Assembly: GCA_964472715.1 (NCBI GenBank)
Contig: CAYYMT010000002.1
Location: 6,209 to 70,208, forward strand
Direction: 5' to 3'
Length of the DNA: 64,000 nt
Source: JAFGTP01 sp964472715
Lineage (GTDB): Bacteria; Fidelibacterota; UBA2242; JAFGTP01
Position 1 is the first letter of the stretch; every line of letters begins with the position of its first letter. A program made the position numbers and the translations under genes. Of the stretch, positions 17,605 to 26,488 are shown one piece after another. Under the pieces are notes generated by a model. It ran no database searches and was not told the DNA's origin. It saw only the letters and a program-made list of their open reading frames with translations.

Positions 17605-18864
17605 TTACAATGCAGAATACTCCGGGCTTTCAATTTCCGCAAATAACGCACGAATAAAAACGGCATAGGCACCCAAAATAACTGATTTTTTACCCAGTTT
17701 GGAGACCTGCACTTCGGTTTTATTTCTGATCTGCGCCATGGAGTATTTGTTGAGTGAATAATTAACAGGGTCCAAAATATATTTCCCTGCCAATGACACC
17801 ACTCCGCCAATAATTATTTTTTCGGGGTTAAAAATATGTAATAAATAAGAAATTCCTCTACCTAAATTATATCCAACCTCAGACAATAATGATGTCGCAA
17901 ACTGGTCACCCTGGTTGGCGGTTTCAATGATAGTCTGAATATCCAGTTTGTCATAATTGTTCCCAACTATTTTTTCCAATCGTGTGGGTACCTTCTTCTT
18001 CAATCCTTCAATGGCCAGTCGCTGCAGCGCATAACCGGAGGCTACGGTTTCCAGACAGCCGCGCATACCACAATCACACAGCAATCCGTCTTCCTCCACC
18101 TGAATATGTCCGAATTCACCGGCCAAACCATCATTACCATTGTATAAATTGCCATTGGCGATGATACCAAGTCCAAGGCCCCAATTCACATTCAGGCACA
18201 GGACATTATTCATGTTTTGCGCCAGTCCGAATTGGGATTCAGCCAGCGCCATGACGCGGGCGTCATTTTCTATCACAACAGGTATATTTAATTTTTCTTC
18301 GAATAAATCCCGTGTCTTTTTCGTCTCATGGGTGAGATATGTATAACTTTCACCCAATTCATAGTTAACCAATCCTTTTAAAGCAATGCCGGCACCAATT
18401 AATGTGCTATTGTCAATACCAATATTATTAACATGGGATTCCACGGCAACTCGAATATTTTCAACAATTTTTTCGGTATCTCCCTGTACGCTAATATCAG
18501 TGACTTTCACATCTCCGATAATTTTTTTATTCAGATTGAATATGGCAATCTTTGTATTATAGGTTTCAATATCAATAGCGATGATATAGCGAGAATCAGG
18601 ATTTATTCCGTAATAGGTTGGCCTGGGTCCCCCTTTTTGATTGGCTTCGCCCAATCCGTAGTCTCTGACCAATTCCAGGTCCTGTAATTCTTCAATTAGT
18701 TTATTCACCGTCGGCGGACTCATTCGTGTTCGGTTGGACAATTCGCGTTTCGGCATTTTTCCATCTGTATAAAGATATTTTAATATTGCCAGTTTGCGTA
18801 AATACTGTTTGTAGCCGACACCTTTTAAATCCTTCTGTAACCAGTTGTTCTCAATCGTATTCAT
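17605..18864 (-). CDS. ROK-family transcriptional regulator
   Basis: A 419-residue repressor-type ROK protein. Residues 15-75 form a winged HTH ('LYTDGKMPKRELSNRTRMSP', then 'PTVNKLIEELQDLELV'), followed by an ASKHA sugar-binding fold. The ROK zinc site CxCGxxGCxE is present ('LLCDCGMRGCLETVASG'), with 'GLAGEFGHIQ' supplying the zinc-ligand His. The kinase-type Asp is present in 'VIENDARVMALAE', so residual kinase activity cannot be ruled out. I chose ATG 18864 because GAAGGTGAT precedes it; a longer frame to 18939 has no such site. It is the first gene of the sugar cluster and probably represses it until a sugar or sugar phosphate binds. Confidence 0.92.
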   Translation of the reverse strand: MNTIENNWLQKDLKGVGYKQYLRKLAILKYLYTDGKMPKRELSNRTRMSPPTVNKLIEELQDLELVRDYGLGEANQKGGPRPTYYGINPDSRYIIAIDIETYNTKIAIFNLNKKIIGDVKVTDISVQGDTEKIVENIRVAVESHVNNIGIDNSTLIGAGIALKGLVNYELGESYTYLTHETKKTRDLFEEKLNIPVVIENDARVMALAESQFGLAQNMNNVLCLNVNWGLGLGIIANGNLYNGNDGLAGEFGHIQVEEDGLLCDCGMRGCLETVASGYALQRLAIEGLKKKVPTRLEKIVGNNYDKLDIQTIIETANQGDQFATSLLSEVGYNLGRGISYLLHIFNPEKIIIGGVVSLAGKYILDPVNYSLNKYSMAQIRNKTEVQVSKLGKKSVILGAYAVFIRALFAEIESPEYSAL

Positions 18865-19028
18865 ATCACCTTCTCCATAATATCTTATCCGGTGAAAGTT
18901 AATAAAATAATTTGCTAACACACAAGTAGTTTTTTCCAAAATTAATAAATTTATTCTTTTCTGCTATAGGATTTTTTCAATTACAGATTTCCTCACTGGT
19001 TACTTTTCCTATAAAATCATTAAAACAA

Positions 19029-19061
19029 TTGCAATAAAATGACAAAATTCCTGTATCTTTG
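19029..19061 (+). promoter_or_regulatory. Possible Bacteroidetes-type promoter for the PspC gene
   Basis: TATCTTTG (19054-19061) fits the TAnnTTTG -7 element known from Bacteroidetes, with ATTG (19028-19031) 22 bases upstream as a possible -33 element. It lies 82 bases before the PspC start. Whether this lineage uses such promoters is unknown. Confidence 0.3.
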
Positions 19062-19142
19062 ATGACAACTAATTTCAATCTTTTTTAATCATAATTTTGT
19101 TATGAATTGAAAATAGAATAAATTTCAAAAAAGGAGAAATCA

Positions 19143-19601
19143 ATGGCACGTAAATTATATCGCAACGACAAAGATAAAATTATTGCCGGCGTATGCAGTG
19201 GAATCGCTGAATATCTGAATATCGATCCGGTCATTGTACGGATCATTGCACTGGGCTTGTTTTTCATGCATGGTTTTGGGTTGTTGACCTATATCATCGC
19301 CTGGGTGATCATTCCCCCAAAGGAATTCAAGGATAAGGATGAGAATGAAGTAGAACCCGCAAAAAAACAATCAGCCGGTGGCAGCACCAAAATAATCATC
19401 GGGGTTATCCTGATCATATTCGGGGCCCTGGTGGCCCTGGATAAATCTTTTTACTATACCCATTTTGTCACCAGGGTATTTCACCTGACCTGGGAATATT
19501 TCGTACCGCTGGCGCTGATTATTGCCGGGGTTTTCATCCTGATGCAGGGAAAAAAGGATACGGATAAAAAAGATGATAAAGATGTCAGAGATTTTACATA
19601 G
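19143..19601 (+). CDS. PspC-domain membrane protein
   Basis: A 152-residue protein starting with a PspC domain ('KLYRNDKDKIIAGVCSGIAE', 'YLNIDPVIVRIIALGLFF', 'YIIAWVIIPPKE'). Two further membrane helices follow ('IIIGVILIIFGALVALD', 'YFVPLALIIAGVFILMQ') and then a highly charged Lys/Asp tail. PspC domains occur in envelope-stress regulators and anti-sigma-like proteins. The pspA/pspB partners are absent here, so the function stays general. AAGGAG precedes the ATG at good spacing. It is convergent with nagA and divergent from the ROK gene. Confidence 0.88.
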   Translation: MARKLYRNDKDKIIAGVCSGIAEYLNIDPVIVRIIALGLFFMHGFGLLTYIIAWVIIPPKEFKDKDENEVEPAKKQSAGGSTKIIIGVILIIFGALVALDKSFYYTHFVTRVFHLTWEYFVPLALIIAGVFILMQGKKDTDKKDDKDVRDFT

Positions 19602-19620
19602 TCTGTTTTTTGAAGCAAAA

Positions 19621-19657
19621 AAAAGCGCTTGATTCATAGAACAAGCGCTTTTTTTAT
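19621..19657. terminator. Bidirectional terminator between PspC gene and nagA
   Basis: A strong hairpin with arms AAAAGCGCTTG (19621-19631) and CAAGCGCTTTT (19642-19652), with a T-run on the plus side and an A-run on the other. It lies between two convergent genes and can serve both. Confidence 0.9.
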
Positions 19658-19669
19658 TTTAGGTTTAAT

Positions 19670-20842
19670 TTAAAGATTATTCTTTTTTATGATGCCTTTG
19701 GTCATTACCATCTTGATATTGAACTCTTTATCAAAAACAGTAATATCAGCGGATTTTCCTGGAATGATATAGCCCTTATCAAATTGCCTGCTGATAACTG
19801 TTGCCGGATTACAGGCTGCCATTCGCAATGAGTCTTCCAGGGAAACGCCAATTTCATTCAGGTATTTGACACCCTTGATCATCGTAAGCGAGGAACCGGC
19901 AATTGTATCATCGCCTTTCTTTTTAAAAAGACCGCCGCTGAAATAAACCTCTTCGCCATTGGCCATTAATTTTCCGGTAGTCTGGCAGGTGGGCCGCAGT
20001 GCGTCAGTGACCATGACAATTTTGTGGATCGGCTTTACCCGCAGTAATAATTTTATGATTGCCGGGTGAACATGATGGCCATCGGCAATGACTTCACAAC
20101 TGATATTGGGATGAATCATAATACCACCAACAACACCGGGGTCCCGGTGATGCAAGCGCCGCATAGCATTAAAAAAGTGAGTGGAATGCAGAATACCGGC
20201 CTGCATTCCTTCAACCATATGTTCGTAAGTCGCATTGGAATGACCGGCCGACAAAACAATGCCCTGTTTGGTTCCGTACAGCGCCAGTTCACGCATATTC
20301 TTTAATTCCGGCGCAACCGTCATAATAGCAATTTTTCCCCTGGAAGTCTCATAATATTTTTTCATCAGATCCAGGTCGACCTCTTTCATATATTGCTGAT
20401 CCAGAGCGCCATGTTTATCCCTGGATACAAAAGGTCCTTCCAGGTGATGTCCCAGCACTTCCGCGCCGGGTTCATTATCCATGGCATCGGATATGGCTTT
20501 TATTCCGGTTAAAAAATCATCCTCCTGCTGGGGATACATTGTAGGACAAAAGGAAGTCACACCATGCTCAATCAGGGCTTCCGACATGCCGTGAATCGCG
20601 TCCGGGGAATTGTCACTGGTATCATAGCCTTTGATGCCATGAATATGTGTATCGATAAATCCCGGTGAAACCACCGCACCGTTGACATCATAGACTTCCG
20701 CATCTTTGGGTATATCTTTACTTGTAAATCGTTCATTGGAGATGACATCCTCGATCCTGCCATCTTTAATAATGACAGTATTGTTTTCGAGCAATGCGAC
20801 ACCTGTAAAAATTTTTCCATTATAAAGTATGATTGTATTCAT
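19670..20842 (-). CDS. nagA: N-acetylglucosamine-6-phosphate deacetylase
   Basis: A 390-residue amidohydrolase that removes the acetyl group from GlcNAc-6-phosphate, feeding amino-sugar catabolism and cell-wall recycling. Signatures present are the metal site 'PGFIDTHIHGIKGYDT', 'HHLEGPFVSRDKHGA', 'LSAGHSNATYE', 'STHFFNAMRRLHHRDPG', 'EVIADGHHVHP' and the catalytic Asp region 'IVMVTDALRPT'. Length is typical. No nagB is next to it. It sits near, but not in, the ROK-controlled sugar operon and may share its inducing conditions. Confidence 0.95.
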   Translation of the reverse strand: MNTIILYNGKIFTGVALLENNTVIIKDGRIEDVISNERFTSKDIPKDAEVYDVNGAVVSPGFIDTHIHGIKGYDTSDNSPDAIHGMSEALIEHGVTSFCPTMYPQQEDDFLTGIKAISDAMDNEPGAEVLGHHLEGPFVSRDKHGALDQQYMKEVDLDLMKKYYETSRGKIAIMTVAPELKNMRELALYGTKQGIVLSAGHSNATYEHMVEGMQAGILHSTHFFNAMRRLHHRDPGVVGGIMIHPNISCEVIADGHHVHPAIIKLLLRVKPIHKIVMVTDALRPTCQTTGKLMANGEEVYFSGGLFKKKGDDTIAGSSLTMIKGVKYLNEIGVSLEDSLRMAACNPATVISRQFDKGYIIPGKSADITVFDKEFNIKMVMTKGIIKKNNL

Positions 20843-21007
20843 TATTTTTTAATTTCCTTCTTAATGTTTTATTTTTTTTCTAACTAACTAAACTTATTCA
20901 GGATTTTTTTCTTTTGCAACCCATTATTTTTTTCTGTTACAGGGTAAAATTATAAAAACTTTTTCATATATTACCATTGTTGATTTGTAATTAACGAAAT
21001 CTTAACA

Positions 21008-23131
21008 ATGACCTATTTCAAAAAACAGTTTTATCCAATATTCATCTACGGCGTACTTTCGGTCACGGTTCAGCTGAGTTTTATTAAAATTATCAGTTTT
21101 GTCTTTTCCGGCAATGAGATTTCTATCAGTATTGTTTTGGGACATTGGCTGATATTTACAGCACTGGGCAGTTACACCTATGGCAAATATCAACAAAAAA
21201 TATCCTTTAATTCTTTTAACATTGCACTTTTATACATTATACTTTCAGTTCTGTTTTACTGGTCTCTCTATTATTTACGACAAATAATCGGTCTCGATAA
21301 TTTTGTCATCCTTAGTAATGATAGGATATTTTTCATTTCGTTACTTTTCCTGGCCCTTCCCGTTTTTATCAATGGATTTATGTTCCCGGCCATTACCGGG
21401 TCAATTTTTGAGCAATATGCCAAAGTGCGCATTAATCAAATCTATGGCTGTGAATTAATCGGAGCGGCGCTGGGAAGCCTTTTATTTGCCCTCTGCCTGA
21501 AATATAGAGGCAGCACCTATGAATATTTCATTGCCGTGGCAATTTTGGCAGTGCCCGGTTTTCGCATATTAACTCCCGCAAAAAGATATCGGCTTCTGTC
21601 CGCAATTCTGATTATTTTTTTAGGGATCACTCTCCTGTTGGAAGATAAATTATCAAAAATTTATTATGAAAAATTTCAACTGACAGCCAAAGTAGAGACG
21701 CCTACCGGCATCATTACAGAATTACAGCACAAAAAAGACATGACCTTATACGTGGATAATATTTTTATTCATAGCAATGAAAACCTCTCTGTCAATGAAG
21801 AAATTGTGCATTTTGCCTGTTCTATCCACCGGAGCCCTGAAAATCTGCTGATCATTGGGCCAACCAATCCCTTAATGCTGAGGGAAATCGCCAAATATAA
21901 AACAATTGAGCAGGTGACCCATATCAGCAGCAACGAAGAGTTGCATAAAAAGGTCTTTGCACAACATCCTGACTTAGATTTTCCCTTTGCACTCAATCAT
22001 ATTTTCAGCGATCCCTACAAAAAAATCAAAAGTATCAATGAAGATTTTGATGTTATTTTGTTAAATATTCCGGAACCTACCAATCTTAAATTCAACCGGT
22101 ATTATACAACGGAATTTCTGCAAATACTCGCCCGGATTATGTCACCCAATTCCCTGGTGAATTTACGCCTAAACGGCAGTGAAACCTTTCTTCCGCCGGA
22201 CAGGGCAAAACTCCTGAATACGATTAAAAATACGGTCAAAAAAACCTTTTCGGAAATTCTGGTAATTCCGGGAGGAACAATTCATTTTATCGGCACCAAT
22301 AATTACAAAGATTATGATATTACAGATTTTTCCGTCATACCGGACACTACACATTATATCAATTCCTACTATTTAAGCGACAGGCTGACTCCATTTAAAA
22401 CAGACTTCCTGAAAAATAATTTAGAAAAAAATTCCACTGAAGAGATAAATTCACTGTTTAAACCCACGGGATATTTCTATTCAGCCCTGTTGCAGGATTT
22501 TCAAACCAAAGGATTTATTAGCAAAATTTACAGGAAATTATCAAAAATTCCGGTCTTTGCCCTCTATCTTTTTATTATCACGATCATACTCCCGATACTT
22601 TTCATCAGGAATAAAAAAAAGCGTTCTAAGTATAATATGATCTTTTTTGGATTTTTTGTAATGAGCCAGGAATCAATTCTGATTTTGCTTTATCAATCCA
22701 TTGCAGGATCAGTATATTTGCGCACTGCGCTGATTATTTTTTTATTTATGACGGGAGCCGGTATCAGCTCGCTTCTCCATAATAAATTTAATCTCAAGCT
22801 TAAACCCATATTTTTGCTGGCCAACCTGGTCAATCTAACTGCTATTTCCATCATATTTTTTAATCAGCTGGTTTTTATTATCAATGTTTCTATCCTGATT
22901 ACCGGTTTTATCAGCGGACAGGTTTTTCCTTTATTAATGAAACAGTACAAAAAAAACGAACTGATAGCGGGAACAGGAAAGATGTATGCTTATGATATCC
23001 TGGGTGGAAGTGTGGGTTTATATTTAATTTCGATTATAATAATTCCGGTATGGGGATTTTTACCGGCTTTAATTTCTATAGAAATAATGTTGCTATTTTT
23101 ATCAATTCATAATATTATTAGAGGCGCTTAA
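21008..23131 (+). CDS. Membrane protein with spermidine-synthase-like domain
   Basis: A 707-residue protein with about six N-terminal membrane helices ('IFIYGVLSVTVQLSFIKII' onward), a soluble central region (about 225-460), and about six C-terminal helices. The middle resembles the Rossmann-type spermidine synthase/methyltransferase fold ('PTGIITELQHKKDMTLYVDN', 'RSPENLLIIGPTNPLMLREI', 'DFDVILLNIPEPT', 'FYTTEFLQILARIM'-like). The nucleotide-binding glycine motif GGGDG of true enzymes is replaced by 'IIGPTNP', so catalysis is doubtful. Similar membrane-embedded spermine/spermidine synthase-like proteins occur widely without a known role. The start has no obvious ribosome-binding site. Confidence 0.7.
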   Translation: MTYFKKQFYPIFIYGVLSVTVQLSFIKIISFVFSGNEISISIVLGHWLIFTALGSYTYGKYQQKISFNSFNIALLYIILSVLFYWSLYYLRQIIGLDNFVILSNDRIFFISLLFLALPVFINGFMFPAITGSIFEQYAKVRINQIYGCELIGAALGSLLFALCLKYRGSTYEYFIAVAILAVPGFRILTPAKRYRLLSAILIIFLGITLLLEDKLSKIYYEKFQLTAKVETPTGIITELQHKKDMTLYVDNIFIHSNENLSVNEEIVHFACSIHRSPENLLIIGPTNPLMLREIAKYKTIEQVTHISSNEELHKKVFAQHPDLDFPFALNHIFSDPYKKIKSINEDFDVILLNIPEPTNLKFNRYYTTEFLQILARIMSPNSLVNLRLNGSETFLPPDRAKLLNTIKNTVKKTFSEILVIPGGTIHFIGTNNYKDYDITDFSVIPDTTHYINSYYLSDRLTPFKTDFLKNNLEKNSTEEINSLFKPTGYFYSALLQDFQTKGFISKIYRKLSKIPVFALYLFIITIILPILFIRNKKKRSKYNMIFFGFFVMSQESILILLYQSIAGSVYLRTALIIFLFMTGAGISSLLHNKFNLKLKPIFLLANLVNLTAISIIFFNQLVFIINVSILITGFISGQVFPLLMKQYKKNELIAGTGKMYAYDILGGSVGLYLISIIIIPVWGFLPALISIEIMLLFLSIHNIIRGA

Positions 23132-23164
23132 TTTTATTAAAAAATCAGAAAATTCCGGAGATGT

Positions 23165-24607
23165 ATGATGATGAATGAGATCCCCACCACCTTTAAAATT
23201 TTAATTTGCGGTCCTTTTAACAACAGTTTAAAATTGGATTATTCCATGCTGAGCAATACCTATGAAGATTTCAGGCGAAAGGTTTTCAGGAATTTGCAGA
23301 AGTATAATTCAGCACAAAAAAAATATTATATTCAGCGGTACCAGGATAATGAAATGGCACTTCAGGACTGGCTCGATGAAAATGGCAACACTAATACAAA
23401 TCAGCTGCTCTTTGATAATCCCCAGGGCGTTACTCACCGGGACTGTGCTATTTTTTCTGCAAAAATTATCAAAACCATCACTCCGGACAAAACACTTTAT
23501 GCCACTGTTGCTGATTATTTGGCGGAAGAACCAAAAATCGAATCCCTCACCATTAATTTCCATGAAAATGGTATTGGGTCATTTAGTTGCTTCGTGGACT
23601 TAAAACTCAAAAAATATATCTCCGCCGGGGATAATGAATACAAGCAATTTATGCAAAAACTCAGGGACTCTTTTGTACTGTCAGAAGGATTGCTAAAAAC
23701 CGTGTCTGAATGTGATCAGCAGGTCCTACAAAGCGCCAGAACCGCTGTTCCAAAAGTTGTGGATGCAAAAAAAATCATCGACATCTCGGAACTTTATCCT
23801 CATGAACAACCGGGATTTCCCCTTTGGGGCCATTCCGTCGCTATCTTTGATTTTGAATATGAAGGCATGTTACCCTTCGGTAAAAACACCCATAACATTT
23901 TAATCGTCAGTCATCCCGACGGATTAATTGATATGAATAGCCTCTCAAAAGGATTTATTCATCTTGGCTGGGGAATGTCACTGGCAGTGGGCATTTCCCA
24001 TGAAGAAAAAGAAAAATTGGCTTCCACACTGACTCAATTACAATTTTACTGGCGGTCCGCCCAGATCCTCAATGACCTGGTTATGAAATACCTGGAAAAA
24101 TATACTTGCATGAAAAAATTCTCCAAAAATGAAATTATAGATTCAATGAATGAAATCGAAAAACTGACAGTGGAAAGTGAATTGATCTTTTCCTACCAGA
24201 TGGATTACCTGAAAATGCTCTCCCCTCTTTCTCATTACCTCTACCAGGAAACAGCAAAAAGTTGGCGGATCAATGACATGATCAATTATTTTGACAATAA
24301 AAAGGATGCTTTGGCCCATCTCCATGAACAGGGCGAAGCAAGACTCAAAGAAAGCCTTGAACAAAAACGCAATAAAATGTCCGACCGGTTAAATATTTTG
24401 CTGTCAATTTTAGCTTTATTGACATTGTTCAGCTGGGCAGCGGATTCCATCGGCTTTCTGGATGCGACTCTGGATATGCTGCCAAACTTAAAACCCTTTT
24501 TGATCGGCGGTAAATTTGTCGTCATTATATTGACGCCAATCCTGGTGATTGGTATCTTTTTATTCTTTTTCCGGGTCACAACAGCAATGGAAAAACTGGA
24601 GGATTAA
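23165..24607 (+). CDS. Unknown protein with two C-terminal membrane helices
   Basis: I do not recognise this 480-residue protein. It has a mixed soluble N-terminal part (about 1-250), a helical region with heptad-like pattern (about 270-400, 'EKEKLASTLTQLQFYWRSAQ', 'GEARLKESLEQKRNKMSDRL') and two closing membrane helices (about 403-425 and 445-468) with a short loop. A large cytoplasmic domain followed by a long helix and two C-terminal helices resembles CorA/RMD1-type architecture, but the GMN motif of CorA is absent, so no function is assigned. GGAG precedes a run of three ATG codons. It follows the spermidine-synthase-like gene by 33 bases and precedes an MFS gene in the same frame. Confidence 0.75.
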   Translation: MMMNEIPTTFKILICGPFNNSLKLDYSMLSNTYEDFRRKVFRNLQKYNSAQKKYYIQRYQDNEMALQDWLDENGNTNTNQLLFDNPQGVTHRDCAIFSAKIIKTITPDKTLYATVADYLAEEPKIESLTINFHENGIGSFSCFVDLKLKKYISAGDNEYKQFMQKLRDSFVLSEGLLKTVSECDQQVLQSARTAVPKVVDAKKIIDISELYPHEQPGFPLWGHSVAIFDFEYEGMLPFGKNTHNILIVSHPDGLIDMNSLSKGFIHLGWGMSLAVGISHEEKEKLASTLTQLQFYWRSAQILNDLVMKYLEKYTCMKKFSKNEIIDSMNEIEKLTVESELIFSYQMDYLKMLSPLSHYLYQETAKSWRINDMINYFDNKKDALAHLHEQGEARLKESLEQKRNKMSDRLNILLSILALLTLFSWAADSIGFLDATLDMLPNLKPFLIGGKFVVIILTPILVIGIFLFFFRVTTAMEKLED

Positions 24608-24640
24608 CCCATTCCGGCCCGCACAACAAATCTGCGGAAA

Positions 24641-25795
24641 ATGGGAGTTATCCATTTCCTGCTGGAATCCCAGTTCTGGTTTCCCATCTGGGTCATCTTT
24701 TTGCTGGAAAAGGACTTCACACTTCAGCAAATCGTATTTGCCGACATGATCTTTCGCGGTTCGATTGTAGTTATGGAATTTCCACTGGGTGTATTGGGTG
24801 ATAAAATCGGCCGTAAATCCACTTATTTTTTCGGCGCTGTGCTCGGGGTGATCACCTATCTGCTGCTCTTGATTACCAATAATTTTCTCACCCTGGCGCT
24901 TTGCTGGATCATGTGGGCCTTTTTTCTCAGTATGCTGTCCGGGACAAATACCGCTTACCGGTATGAATTACTGGCCACCAGGGAGCAGGCTAAGAGTAAT
25001 GTGCGGTTATTCGGACTCTTTAATTCCATTGCCGCCCTATCTCTGGTGATTTCCCACTCTTCCGCCGGTTTTCTCTATGATATCAAACCGGCACTGCCGA
25101 TCATCATTAATTGCTGTTTCGCCGGTTTGGCGGCCTTATTAATTCTGACTCTCCCGGGTATTCCCAGGCCAAAGGTCAGTAATGCACCAAATTCACTAAG
25201 AGAGATCTGGCGCGCTTTCCTGATACTGGCAAAAAAGGAACGGACATTACTGGCAACAATTTTTCTATTGGCTATCTGGACAGCATTTCACTGGACACCA
25301 ACCCTGCTTTATCAGCCTTTGCTCAAATCAATTGGTATTGGAACAGAATCCTTTGGGATCATTTTTGCGCTCTTTACCGGCATGGGTATTCTCAGTGGTT
25401 TTATAACCGGAAAGATCGCCGGCAGGATCGGTAATATCAAATTGATCATTCTGGGTTTAATAATGCAGGTTGTCGCCGTCGGTATTACCGCTTTCAGCAG
25501 TACAATTGCGCTGATTATTTTTGGAATTGTATTACTCAGGTTTGCTTTCTTTTTGTGTGAGCCGGTACTGAATATTATTCTGAATAACAATCTGACCAAT
25601 GATATTCGCGCCTCAGTGATCTCGCTGGTTAATTTAGTCGCCAGCATCATCATGATCTTTTCACGTCCGCTGGTGGGACTGACAGCTGACCGATATACGG
25701 TAAAATTAGCTTTTATGGTCTGGTTTGTGGTCGGCTTGGCAGCCCTGGGAATCAGCAGCCTGTTGATTGTAAAGCTAAAAAAAACACCGGCATGA
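24641..25795 (+). CDS. Major facilitator superfamily transporter
   Basis: A 384-residue, roughly 12-helix MFS transporter. The loop 2-3 signature is clear ('EFPLGVLGDKIGRKSTYFF'), with the matching loop in the second half ('FITGKIAGRIGNIKLIIL') and 'GLTADRYTVKLAF'. It is most like drug/solute efflux members, but the substrate is unknown. The start is uncertain: the frame is open back to the previous gene's stop, and ATG 24641 gives an unusually short N-terminus ('MGVIHFLLESQFWF') with only GCGGAAA upstream. Its last codons overlap a terminator that serves the opposite-strand gene. Confidence 0.88.
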   Translation: MGVIHFLLESQFWFPIWVIFLLEKDFTLQQIVFADMIFRGSIVVMEFPLGVLGDKIGRKSTYFFGAVLGVITYLLLLITNNFLTLALCWIMWAFFLSMLSGTNTAYRYELLATREQAKSNVRLFGLFNSIAALSLVISHSSAGFLYDIKPALPIIINCCFAGLAALLILTLPGIPRPKVSNAPNSLREIWRAFLILAKKERTLLATIFLLAIWTAFHWTPTLLYQPLLKSIGIGTESFGIIFALFTGMGILSGFITGKIAGRIGNIKLIILGLIMQVVAVGITAFSSTIALIIFGIVLLRFAFFLCEPVLNIILNNNLTNDIRASVISLVNLVASIIMIFSRPLVGLTADRYTVKLAFMVWFVVGLAALGISSLLIVKLKKTPA

Positions 25796-25808
25796 TCACA
25801 CACCGGTG
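25774..25808 (-). terminator. Terminator of the thioredoxin lipoprotein gene
   Basis: Hairpin arms CACCGG (25785-25790) and CCGGTG (25803-25808). On the minus strand the stem is followed by eight T (complement of 25777-25784). It overlaps the 3' end of the convergent MFS gene. Confidence 0.75.
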
Positions 25809-25834
25809 CTTAGATTGAAAATTCATAATCTGTT

Positions 25835-26428
25835 CTATTCGTATTTCCCGGTTAAAACCGAGTCCATCACACCGGCCAGTTTTTCCGCGCTATGAAATCC
25901 GACGACATGTCGAATGACATTTTTGTCCTGATCCATGAATAAAATATTGGGAATACCAATCCCTCCATACTTACCGGCATTGCCATTGTATTCATTGGCG
26001 ACATCCTGCTGCTTGTCCACATCGATTCTTACAGGAATAAACTGTTCCGCTTTGTGAATGACATTGTGATTGGGAAAGGTTTTCTCATCCATTGCCTGGC
26101 AGGGCGGACACCAGGTAGCCATAAAATCAACCATTAAAATTTCATTGGTTTCAGCGGCTTTCTCCAGCGCGGCATCAATGTCATTTCCCCATTTTATTTC
26201 TTCAAAATTTTCTTTGGCTACAGTATTGTTTTCACAACCACCACATCCGTCATGAGTTTGGCCGCGGTCTGTATGGTCAGCATGATCATGGTTGTCAACC
26301 TCATGTGTATCATCGTCTTGGGTGTGCGTGTGATGTGTATCAGCCGTTCCCTTTTGGTCAGTTTGATTGCTACAGGCAAAAACCAACATTAGTGCCATCA
26401 TCGTAATGATGAATAAATTTTTTCTCAA
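25835..26428 (-). CDS. Thioredoxin-fold lipoprotein with His/Asp-rich linker
   Basis: A 197-residue lipoprotein. The signal peptide ends in the lipobox 'MLVFAC' (Cys19). Residues 32-60 are an unusual linker with eight His and many Asp/Glu, followed by a 'CGGC' motif. The thioredoxin domain (about 70-195) has the active site WCPPC ('MATWCPPCQAMDEKTF') and the cis-Pro loop ('GGIGIPNILFMD'), closest to the DsbD-gamma/thioredoxin_7 group. I chose TTG 26428 because AAGGGAG lies five bases upstream, giving 'MRKNLFIITMM'. It should act as a periplasmic or outer-membrane disulfide reductant, possibly in metal or cytochrome maturation; the metal link is inference from the linker. Confidence 0.85.
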   Translation of the reverse strand: MRKNLFIITMMALMLVFACSNQTDQKGTADTHHTHTQDDDTHEVDNHDHADHTDRGQTHDGCGGCENNTVAKENFEEIKWGNDIDAALEKAAETNEILMVDFMATWCPPCQAMDEKTFPNHNVIHKAEQFIPVRIDVDKQQDVANEYNGNAGKYGGIGIPNILFMDQDKNVIRHVVGFHSAEKLAGVMDSVLTGKYE

Positions 26429-26488
26429 TGCTTCTCCCTTCAAATTGTTCTTACCAACGAATTCCTATAATATAAGTATGTTTGAATT

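Noticed and set aside
23165..24607. Annotation as a CorA magnesium channel
   Set aside because: The overall layout is similar, but the defining GMN motif after the first membrane helix is missing.
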